Origin: an uncultured Ruminococcus sp.
GTDB lineage: Bacteria > Bacillota > Clostridia > Oscillospirales > Acutalibacteraceae
DNA: 10,538 nt
Assembly (NCBI GenBank): GCA_902767125.1
Contig: CACXGJ010000182.1
Location: 1-10,538 of the forward strand
Reading direction: 5' to 3'
Shown here: one piece after another, positions 1 through 5,854 of the stretch
Layout of the letters: each line of letters begins with the position of its first letter
Numbering within the stretch: position 1 is the stretch's first letter
Notes under the pieces: model-generated
Database searches by the model: none
Told to the model about the DNA's origin: nothing
What the model saw: only the letters and a program-made list of their open reading frames with translations
Program-made: the position numbers and the translations under genes

Positions 1-36
1 CGATTTTTATTTGATTTTAGTATATCATTATCAATT

Positions 37-42
37 TATAAT
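37..42 (+). promoter_or_regulatory. Possible -10 box for the lipoprotein gene
   Basis: A perfect TATAAT lies at 37-42. No good -35 sits at 17-18 bp; the closest match, TTGATT at 11-16, is 20 bp away, which is long. If used, the transcript would start near 49 and carry both stem-loops (56-115) in its 5' leader. No better promoter is visible between 116 and the start codon at 150. Confidence 0.3.
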
Positions 43-55
43 GTCAAGATTTTTT

Positions 56-115
56 CAGCCCTTACGGGCTGGCGGCAATTCATCTCCCACCTATAGAGGT
101 CGGAGTCTTCTTGCC
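56..115 (+). mobile_element. Probable IS200/IS605-family end remnant (two stem-loops)
   Basis: Two adjacent stem-loops are visible. The first pairs CAGCCC (56-61) with GGGCTG (66-71) around a TTAC loop. The second is a two-tier hairpin: GGCAA (74-78) pairs with TTGCC (111-115), then CTCC-C-ACCT (84-92) pairs with AGGT-C-GGAG (97-105) around loop ATAG, with one C/C mismatch at 88/101. The wording GGCAATTCATC...GGAGTCTTCTTGCC resembles, from memory, the structured 3' ends (right end and guide-RNA region) of tnpB-carrying IS200/IS605 elements in Clostridia. No tnpA or tnpB reading frame is visible in positions 1-149, so this is either a solo end, a MITE-like derivative, or the tail of an element beginning before the window. 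It could alternatively be a structured 5' leader of the lipoprotein gene. Confidence 0.45.
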
Positions 116-149
116 ACATTAGGATAAAAACTTCAGGGAGGTTTTCAAT

Positions 150-1754
150 ATGAAAAAGAAAATGGCAATAATACTTGCGGCTCTCATGCTTGGCTCATTT
201 GCAGCCTGCAACAAACAGGAAACTCAAACATCTGCCGATATAACAGAATCAGTAAGCATTCAGGACATGAAAAATACAGATGACATTGTATCTTCTTCGG
301 ATACGTCCGAAGACATCGTTTCCAATGCAACTACAACCAAAAAGTCAAAAACATCATCAACCGAAAGCACAAAGGTTACTGAAAGCAGTACAGAAAAATC
401 TGATGTATCTGAAACAGAAAATTCCCAAATCATTTCGGATGAAAAAAATGTATCTGAAAATTCCTTTACTCATATAAGCCAAAATAAGAAATCAACGGAA
501 TCATCCGTCCAAATTACACCTGACCGAACAACAGAAAACAGTACAGAAGAAAAAACAGTTAACGAAAATGCTGTGACGGAAAATTCCGTTCCCGTTGCAC
601 GTGAAAACAATAAATCATCCGAATCATCAACCGAAAGCAGTACAGTATCTGCCGAAAGCTCAAAAACTTCCGTGTATACGGCAAATACATCGGGAAAACT
701 CGATACGACCGACCTTTTCTCAAACAGAGACCTTACACAGACAGCAGATACAAGCAATGCAGTGACCATTACGGCACAGGATAATCAAACACAGACCATC
801 ACCCAAGAAGGTGTTTATATCCTCACAGGCTCTGCAAGTAACTTTACAGTTAAGGTCGAAGCTGACAAGCAGGCTAAAATACAGCTTGTTCTTGACGGTC
901 TTAATGTCACAAACAGTGATTTCCCCGTGATATATGTGGTATCGGCTGATAAATGCTTTATCACAACTACAAATACTTCAAATTCCCTCTCCGTCACAGG
1001 TACATTCAAGGCCGACGGTGATACAAATACAGATGCAGTCATCTACTCAAAGGATGACCTTGTATTCAACGGTACAGGCTCTCTTGATATACTCTCATCA
1101 GCAGGAAACGGAATATCAGGCAAAGATGATATAAAATTCACAGGCGGCACATACAATATACAAACCGCAAAGGACAGCATTGAAGCAAATGATTCTATCG
1201 TGATATATGACGGCACTTTCAATATCACAAGTAATAAGGATGGTCTGCACAGTGAAAACAATGATGATGACACCGTAGGATATATCTATATACAGAACGG
1301 TACCTTCAATATAAAGGCATTAAGCGATGCAATACAGGCAACAACTGTATGTCAGATAGACGGCGGTACATTCTCACTTACGGCGGCAGAGGGTATTGAA
1401 GCTACCTATATTCAGATAAATGACGGTACTTTTGATATATATGCTACCGATGACGGCATAAACGGTGCTAAAAAGAGTAACAGCTTCGGCACACCTACAA
1501 TTGAATTTAACGGCGGATATATAAAGGTTGCCGTAGGTCAGGGTGATACGGATGCTATCGACTGTAACGGAAATATCATCGTAAACGGCGGTACAATAGA
1601 TGTCACCGCACAGATGTCATCCTTCGACTATGACGGTTCGGCTCAATATAATGGCGGTACAATAATCATAAACGGCTCACAGGTGGATTCTATCCCACAG
1701 TCAATGATGGGCGGCGGCAGAGGCGGTATGAAAGGCAATTTCGGAAGATGGTGA
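150..1754 (+). CDS. Secreted lipoprotein with Ser/Thr-rich linker and beta-helix carbohydrate-binding domain (Cthe_2159/DUF4353 type)
   Basis: This 534-residue protein is probably a surface-anchored carbohydrate-binding lipoprotein. Residues 1-20 form a lipoprotein signal peptide (KKK, hydrophobic core, FAAC box), with Cys20 as the predicted lipidated residue. Residues about 21-190 are a low-complexity linker rich in Ser, Thr, Glu and Lys, with recurrent SSTES/ESST motifs. From about 195 to the end come repeated short strands of the form 'I-x-G-G-T-F-x-I' followed by Asp-containing turns (DAI, DGI, DGL), typical of a right-handed parallel beta-helix. The Gly/Met/Arg-rich tail (MMGGGRGGMKG) is common in the DUF4353 family. 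Its founder Cthe_2159 of Clostridium thermocellum binds acidic polysaccharide and cellulose. The start is supported by AGGGAGG at 135-141, 8 bases before the ATG. The next gene follows after 45 bp, suggesting an operon. Family members often sit near CotH and VTC-type genes, but none are in this window. The ligand is not predictable. Confidence 0.85.
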   Translation: MKKKMAIILAALMLGSFAACNKQETQTSADITESVSIQDMKNTDDIVSSSDTSEDIVSNATTTKKSKTSSTESTKVTESSTEKSDVSETENSQIISDEKNVSENSFTHISQNKKSTESSVQITPDRTTENSTEEKTVNENAVTENSVPVARENNKSSESSTESSTVSAESSKTSVYTANTSGKLDTTDLFSNRDLTQTADTSNAVTITAQDNQTQTITQEGVYILTGSASNFTVKVEADKQAKIQLVLDGLNVTNSDFPVIYVVSADKCFITTTNTSNSLSVTGTFKADGDTNTDAVIYSKDDLVFNGTGSLDILSSAGNGISGKDDIKFTGGTYNIQTAKDSIEANDSIVIYDGTFNITSNKDGLHSENNDDDTVGYIYIQNGTFNIKALSDAIQATTVCQIDGGTFSLTAAEGIEATYIQINDGTFDIYATDDGINGAKKSNSFGTPTIEFNGGYIKVAVGQGDTDAIDCNGNIIVNGGTIDVTAQMSSFDYDGSAQYNGGTIIINGSQVDSIPQSMMGGGRGGMKGNFGRW

Positions 1755-1799
1755 CATTTCCTGAAATAAATAAAAAATATCGGAAAGGATATGGTAAAA

Positions 1800-2279
1800 A
1801 TGAAGGTTGTAAAAAAAGCAGTCATATGTGTATTGGCAGCAGTAATGATGACAGGCAGTGCAGTAACAGTCCTTGCGGCTGAACCCTTACAGGCTCCTTC
1901 GGAAAGCTCACAATCGGTCACACAGCAGGACGGACAGACAGCCGAAAAGAAAGCAAGAAAAAGCAAAATAACAACTGATGATGAAAACGGTACTAAAACC
2001 TCAAACGGCAGATTTCATAAAAAAGGCATGACTTCGGCAGACGGTTCAGACGATGTTACAGGCGAAACAAGGAAAAGACCTGAAAAAATAAAGTCTGACA
2101 CAGCAGAAGAAAATTCGGATGACACCGCTGAAATCAAAAGACCGAAGCGTCATGGCAAGCACAAATCAACTGATGATGTGCAGACCTCCGAAGACGGCAC
2201 CGAAGCCTCAAAACGCAGACTTAACAAAAAAGATAAGTCAACTGCTGATGAAAATACAGAAGAAACTGCAAACACATAA
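1800..2279 (+). CDS. Small secreted protein of charged degenerate repeats, function unknown
   Basis: I do not recognise this family. The 159-residue product starts with a Sec signal peptide (MKVVKKAV, a hydrophobic core, then VLA-AEP as a likely signal peptidase I site near residue 26). The mature part is hydrophilic and probably disordered. It consists of about four to five imperfect 20-24-residue units in which an acidic TADEN/TDDEN/TSADG-like block alternates with a basic KRPK/KRRLNKK block. There is no cysteine, no LPXTG anchor and no membrane segment in the mature part. The ATG at 1800 is preferred: AAAGGA at 1784-1789 is 10 bases upstream. An in-frame ATG at 1791 would lie only one base after that site. 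The gene lies 45 bp after the beta-helix lipoprotein with no terminator between, so the two are likely co-transcribed and may both act at the cell surface. Confidence 0.75.
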   Translation: MKVVKKAVICVLAAVMMTGSAVTVLAAEPLQAPSESSQSVTQQDGQTAEKKARKSKITTDDENGTKTSNGRFHKKGMTSADGSDDVTGETRKRPEKIKSDTAEENSDDTAEIKRPKRHGKHKSTDDVQTSEDGTEASKRRLNKKDKSTADENTEETANT

Positions 2280-2285
2280 TTAACA

Positions 2286-2330
2286 AAACCGTCAATGCAA
2301 GTATCATATAAATACTTGTATTGATGGTTT
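2286..2330 (+). terminator. Long stem-loop ending the surface-protein operon
   Basis: AAACC-G-TCAAT-G-CAAGTAT (2286-2304) pairs along its full 19 bp with ATACTTG-T-ATTGA-T-GGTTT (2312-2330) around a 7-base loop. Two of the pairs are G-U in RNA read from the + strand but would be A-C mismatches in - strand RNA, so the structure fits a + strand transcript. The T-tract after it is weak (GGTTTATCTG, with TTTT only at 2340-2343), so it may act as an inefficient terminator or as a 3'-end stabilising hairpin. It starts 6 bp after the preceding stop codon. Confidence 0.6.
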
Positions 2331-2333
2331 ATC

Positions 2334-2371
2334 TGTCAATTTTCGTATTTTATTGAATACAAATATTGACA
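2334..2371. repeat. Imperfect inverted repeat covering the -35 box
   Basis: Arms of 16 bp (2334-2349 and 2356-2371) match at 14 of 16 positions around a 6-base centre. They begin TGTCAAT and end ATTGACA. The right arm contains the TTGACA -35 hexamer of the ligase operon promoter. No T-run follows, so a terminator role is unlikely. A protein-binding site is more plausible. Confidence 0.55.
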
Positions 2372-2394
2372 AATAAATAACTTTATGATATAAT
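2366..2394 (+). promoter_or_regulatory. Consensus sigma-A promoter of the ligase operon
   Basis: TTGACA (2366-2371) and TATAAT (2389-2394) are separated by exactly 17 bp. TGA directly before the -10 supplies an extended -10 TGn motif. The predicted start is near 2401, giving a leader of about 78 nt before the ATG at 2479. A promoter this strong would normally need repression, which fits the dyads over both boxes. Confidence 0.85.
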
Positions 2395-2428
2395 AACCTA
2401 CTATATAAGTAGGTTATTATATCATAAA
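2382..2428. promoter_or_regulatory. Probable operator: perfect 21-bp inverted repeat over the -10 box and start site
   Basis: The arms 2382-2402 and 2408-2428 are perfect reverse complements around a 5-base centre (ATATA). The inner half-sites are AACCTACT (2395-2402) and AGTAGGTT (2408-2415), and a third AACCTACT occurs at 2429-2436. The left arm contains the TATAAT box and transcription should begin near 2401, close to the centre. The transcript would therefore lack most of the left arm, which argues for a DNA operator rather than an RNA hairpin. The size and symmetry suit a dimeric winged-helix repressor of the MarR or HxlR kind, but no such gene is in the window. Confidence 0.7.
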
Positions 2429-2478
2429 AACCTACTAAATCAATATGATAAATATGTTATATAAAGTGAGCTGATACT

Positions 2479-3696
2479 ATGCTTTTTGATATTGGTAATG
2501 AAAAGATCAGGGAATATGTCACATATGCAGAATTTGGGATTGAAAGGGAAAGTCTTCGGGTAAGTTCGGACGGAAGTCTTGCACAGACACCACATCCTTT
2601 TGAAAGTCATAAAAACATTGATCGTGATTTTTGTGAAAATCAGATAGAGTTTATCAGTGATGTATTCAACAAGCCCGAACAGGTGAATGAACAGCTTTTG
2701 TCTCTGCAAAAACTTGTGAACTCCAAGCTAAAAGAAAATGATGAATTTTTGTGGTATTTTTCCAATCCCCCGAAAATAAGCGGTGAAGATGAGATACCTG
2801 TTGCAGAGTACACGGGCAGCCTGCGGAACAAGTCTGTATACAGACAATATCTTGCAAAAAAATACGGTAAGATAAAAATGCTTTTTTCGGGAATACATCT
2901 TAATTTTTCCTTTACACAAGAGCTTGTCAAGGCTGCTTTTGAACAGAGTCCATATAATAATTTTACCGATTTTAAAAATGACTTTTATCTTAAGCTTGCG
3001 GCAAGGCTCACAAAATATGCGTGGCTTGTTGTATATCTTACAGCAGCGAGTCCTGTTTCAGATTATACAACAGGTACCGAAAGCAATATATATTCTTCCA
3101 TACGCTGCTCGGAGAGGGGCTATTGGAATCATTTTACACCCATACTCGATTACAGTGACCTGCAAAGCTATACGGGCAGTATCAGGAAATATATAGATGA
3201 CGGGAATTTACGTTCTGTTTCGGAATTGTACTATCCTGTCAGGATAAAGCCACGAGGTACAAACAGTCTTGAAGCACTTGAAAAAAATGGTGTAAATCAT
3301 CTTGAATTGAGAGTCATAGATGTGAATCCTCTTACACCAACGGGTATCTTTACAGAAGATATCCATTTTATACATTTGCTTATGCTGTATCTTGTTTCTC
3401 TGCCTGAAAGGGGATTCACGGGCATAGAACAGATAAAGGCTATAAATGATATAAAAACTGCCGCTGTTTTCGGAAATGACGATATAAAGCACAGAGCTGA
3501 AAAAGCTCTTGATGATATAAAGAGCTTTGCATTGAAAAACTTTCCCGAATACAGTGATGTTGTCGAATATCAGATAAAGAAAACACAGTCGGGAAACAGT
3601 TATGCCGAGATTATAAGCAGACGCTTCAGCAATGACTATATGAATAAGGGCATTGCACTTGCAAGGGAATATCAAAGGAGTGTCGGCTATGTGTGA
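2479..3696 (+). CDS. gshA: Glutamate-cysteine ligase (GshA / GshF N-terminal type)
   Basis: This enzyme is expected to join glutamate through its gamma-carboxyl to the amino group of cysteine using ATP, the first step of glutathione synthesis, in the cytoplasm. Family signatures are visible: FGIERESLRV (19-28), TPHP (37-40), DFCENQIEFI (50-59), LWYFSNPP (91-98), SGIHLNFSF (137-145), an ASPV segment (190-193), YYPVRIKPRG (251-260) and ELRVIDVNP (276-284). It has 405 residues, shorter than E. coli GshA (about 518), and ends before the ATP-grasp synthetase domain that bifunctional GshF carries. No glutathione synthetase is in the window. The start ATG follows an imperfect site, AAGTGAG at 2464-2470. 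It is first in a three-gene operon and overlaps the next gene by 8 bp. The amino acid acceptor could differ from cysteine, because the two neighbouring genes suggest an unusual pathway. Confidence 0.82.
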   Translation: MLFDIGNEKIREYVTYAEFGIERESLRVSSDGSLAQTPHPFESHKNIDRDFCENQIEFISDVFNKPEQVNEQLLSLQKLVNSKLKENDEFLWYFSNPPKISGEDEIPVAEYTGSLRNKSVYRQYLAKKYGKIKMLFSGIHLNFSFTQELVKAAFEQSPYNNFTDFKNDFYLKLAARLTKYAWLVVYLTAASPVSDYTTGTESNIYSSIRCSERGYWNHFTPILDYSDLQSYTGSIRKYIDDGNLRSVSELYYPVRIKPRGTNSLEALEKNGVNHLELRVIDVNPLTPTGIFTEDIHFIHLLMLYLVSLPERGFTGIEQIKAINDIKTAAVFGNDDIKHRAEKALDDIKSFALKNFPEYSDVVEYQIKKTQSGNSYAEIISRRFSNDYMNKGIALAREYQRSVGYV

Positions 3697-4462
3697 AATA
3701 TTCGGATTGTCCTCGCTGAATGATTTTAAAGTAAACGGATATCTGAAAACATTTTACAGTCACAGCAAAAATCATCCTCACGGGTGGGGACTTGCCTGCA
3801 TTTCCCGTGAAGGGGCGTTGATTGAAAAGGAAAGTATCAGGGCATCTGACAGCAATTATTTGAAGGAGCGTCTTTCACAGCCCGTCAGTGAAAAAATACT
3901 TCTCGCCCATATACGTTATGCGACTATCGGAAATGTGGAATATAAAAACTGTCATCCGTTCACGGGAAAGGACAATACAGGCAGACGCTGGACACTTGTG
4001 CATAACGGCACTATATTTGATTTTCCGCCTCTTAATCCGTATATCCAAAAGCAGATGGGAGATACAGACAGTGAAAGAATTTTTCTGTATCTTATTGACA
4101 GGCTCAATGAGGCTCAAAACAAAAAAGGTTCAAAGCTCCTGTTTGAAGAACGCTTTGAACTGTTTGATAAAATAGTTTGTGATATGTCAAGGGATAACAA
4201 GCTGAATCTGCTGTTTTCCGACGGAAAGTATCTCTATGCACATACGAATTGCAGGGGAACTCTTTATTATCTTACAAAAGATAATGCCACTCTGATAGCC
4301 ACTGTGCCTTTGAGCAATGAGGAATGGCAGCCCATGCCGTTCACAAGACTTCTGTCATATTACAAAGGAAAACCTGTAAAAACAGGTACAAACCATGAAA
4401 ATGAATATTTTGAAAGTGAAGAATCCATGAAGCTGCTTTACAGTATATTCGCTAATTTGTAG
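3689..4462 (+). CDS. Class II glutamine amidotransferase-fold protein (YafJ/EgtC-like)
   Basis: This is an N-terminal nucleophile amidohydrolase. Starting at ATG 3689 the protein begins M-C-E-I-F-G, so that removal of Met exposes Cys as the catalytic nucleophile, as in all active class II enzymes. AAAGGAG at 3674-3680 lies 8 bases upstream. An in-frame ATG at 3653 would bury the Cys and is rejected. Other motifs are HGWG (31-34), HIRYAT (74-79), CHPF (88-91), HNG (105-107) and DTDSE (125-129), which match glutamine and gamma-glutamyl binding elements of the family. The protein has 257 residues with no fused synthetase domain, like YafJ and EgtC. EgtC removes a gamma-glutamyl group in ergothioneine synthesis. 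Its position between two gamma-glutamyl-ligase-like genes suggests hydrolysis of a gamma-glutamyl amide, but ammonia supply to a partner ligase is an alternative. Confidence 0.85.
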   Translation: MCEIFGLSSLNDFKVNGYLKTFYSHSKNHPHGWGLACISREGALIEKESIRASDSNYLKERLSQPVSEKILLAHIRYATIGNVEYKNCHPFTGKDNTGRRWTLVHNGTIFDFPPLNPYIQKQMGDTDSERIFLYLIDRLNEAQNKKGSKLLFEERFELFDKIVCDMSRDNKLNLLFSDGKYLYAHTNCRGTLYYLTKDNATLIATVPLSNEEWQPMPFTRLLSYYKGKPVKTGTNHENEYFESEESMKLLYSIFANL

Positions 4463-4471
4463 GTGATATTT

Positions 4472-5854
4472 ATGACAAAGGAAGAAATTTTCAGCCGTCT
4501 TTATGACCGCTATATAAAACCCACCGAAAGCAAAAAAGAATGTTATATCGGTGTCGAAATAGAAATGCCCATCGTAAATCTTGAACACAAGGCAGTTGAT
4601 TTTGATGTGATCCATAGACTTACGGCGAGCTTTCTCAACGAATTTCACTTCACCCCCGCAGGCATAGATGAACAAGGACATATTTATTCTGCTCTGAACA
4701 GGGAAAACGGAGATATTTTCTCCTATGACTGCTCATATAACAATATGGAATTTTCATTCGGAAAGGAAAGCGAGCTTCATTCCATATACGGACGTTTCCG
4801 CCGATATTATGACTTTGTGCAGGATTATTTCAGACCGTACAATTATACACTTACAGGTATGGGCATAAATCCCAACAGGCTTGTCAACAACAATGTCCCG
4901 ATAGAAAACGGCAGATATAAAATGCTTTTCCATCATCTGTCATCATTCTCAAAGTATTCCTGTCTGCCGATGTATTTCCATAAATATCCGCAGTTCGGTA
5001 TGTTTTCGAGTGCTTCACAGGTACAGCTTGATGTTACAAAGGACAGACTGCCGAAAGTTATCAATATATTCAATCAGCTTGAGCCTATAAAAGCCCTGCT
5101 TTTCAGCAATTCCGTTTTGCTCGGTGAAAATGAAGACTTGCTGTGCTGTCGTGATATGCTGTGGGAAAACAGCACTCACGGCATAAATCCTCATAATGTC
5201 GGAATGTATGACGGTGAGATGAAAACGGTTGATGATATATTGAATTATATTTCCACAACAGCCATATATTGTGTTGAGCGTGACGGGAAGTATCTTAATT
5301 TCAAGCCTGTAAATATACTCGAATATTTCACTCTCGAAAAGCTCACGGGAGAGTATCTTGAAAACGGTGAAATACACTCTGTCGAGTTTCAGCCCAAGCC
5401 TGATGACATAGAATATCTTCGCACATTCAAATTTGAAGACCTGACTTACAGAGGCACAATAGAATTTCGCAGTGCGTGCTGTCAGCCCATAAGTGATGTG
5501 ATGACGGTATCGGCGTTTCACTTGGGACTTCTCAATAAAACAGATGAGCTTGAAAAACTTATCAAAAATGACACAGTCCTTTATCATAAAGGCTATAATG
5601 CCGTTGAACTCCGCAAACAGCTTGTCGGGAATGAGCTTCCCGCTTATATAGATAAAGACGGCTTGTATGCACTTGCTCAAAGTATACTTGACCTTTGCGG
5701 ACAGGGACTTAAGGAAAGAGGATGCGGCGAGGAAATATATATTTCTCCGCTTTATGAACGCATTGAAAACCGTACAAACCCTGCAAAGACAATGCTTCAA
5801 CGTCTGAAAAACGGAACACACATTGATGCGATCATAAGGGAATACGGATCTTAA
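4472..5854 (+). CDS. GCS2-like glutamate-cysteine ligase family protein
   Basis: This 460-residue protein looks like a second ATP-dependent carboxylate-amine ligase, unlike its GshA neighbour in sequence. Signatures are GVEIEMPIVN (27-36), TPAGIDEQGHIYS (61-73), NMEFSFG (91-97), GMGINP (129-134), SSASQVQLDV (179-188) and, late in the protein, GTIEFRSACCQP. The E-x-E near the N-terminus and the GMGxxP and SxSxQ(V)xLD segments resemble the GCS2 family (EgtA and plant-type GCL). The start at ATG 4472 is preferred over the in-frame GTG at 4463. AGGTGAT (4461-4467) matches the 16S tail and sits 4 bases from the ATG, overlapping the preceding stop codon. The 9-bp gap implies translational coupling. 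It probably activates a carboxylate, perhaps glutamate, and joins it to an amine. The true substrates cannot be read from sequence. Confidence 0.75.
   Translation: MTKEEIFSRLYDRYIKPTESKKECYIGVEIEMPIVNLEHKAVDFDVIHRLTASFLNEFHFTPAGIDEQGHIYSALNRENGDIFSYDCSYNNMEFSFGKESELHSIYGRFRRYYDFVQDYFRPYNYTLTGMGINPNRLVNNNVPIENGRYKMLFHHLSSFSKYSCLPMYFHKYPQFGMFSSASQVQLDVTKDRLPKVINIFNQLEPIKALLFSNSVLLGENEDLLCCRDMLWENSTHGINPHNVGMYDGEMKTVDDILNYISTTAIYCVERDGKYLNFKPVNILEYFTLEKLTGEYLENGEIHSVEFQPKPDDIEYLRTFKFEDLTYRGTIEFRSACCQPISDVMTVSAFHLGLLNKTDELEKLIKNDTVLYHKGYNAVELRKQLVGNELPAYIDKDGLYALAQSILDLCGQGLKERGCGEEIYISPLYERIENRTNPAKTMLQRLKNGTHIDAIIREYGS

Noticed and set aside
1..96. Open frame running from the window start to the TAG at 94, as a tnpB C-terminus
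   Set aside because: The short translation has no TnpB zinc-ribbon or RuvC features and runs through the hairpins, so coding is not supported.
470..769. Antisense open frame opposite the Ser/Thr-rich linker
   Set aside because: It arises from low-complexity codons of the linker read backwards; no supporting ribosome binding site or motif was found.
2402..2478. Riboswitch or T-box leader before gshA
   Set aside because: The expected leader is only about 78 nt and AT-rich, with no conserved aptamer-like motif or terminator/antiterminator pair. The dyads lie at the promoter rather than in the leader.
3208..3675. Antisense open frame of about 155 codons within gshA
   Set aside because: Composition is typical of a shadow, no domain is visible, and it lies wholly inside a well-supported gene.
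2479..3696. Bifunctional glutathione synthetase GshF
   Set aside because: The protein stops at 405 residues, before any ATP-grasp domain, and the next gene overlaps its end in another frame with a different fold.
2479..5854. Ergothioneine cluster
   Set aside because: No EgtB or EgtD homologue is present and the first gene is GshA-type, so only a partial analogy to EgtA/EgtC holds.
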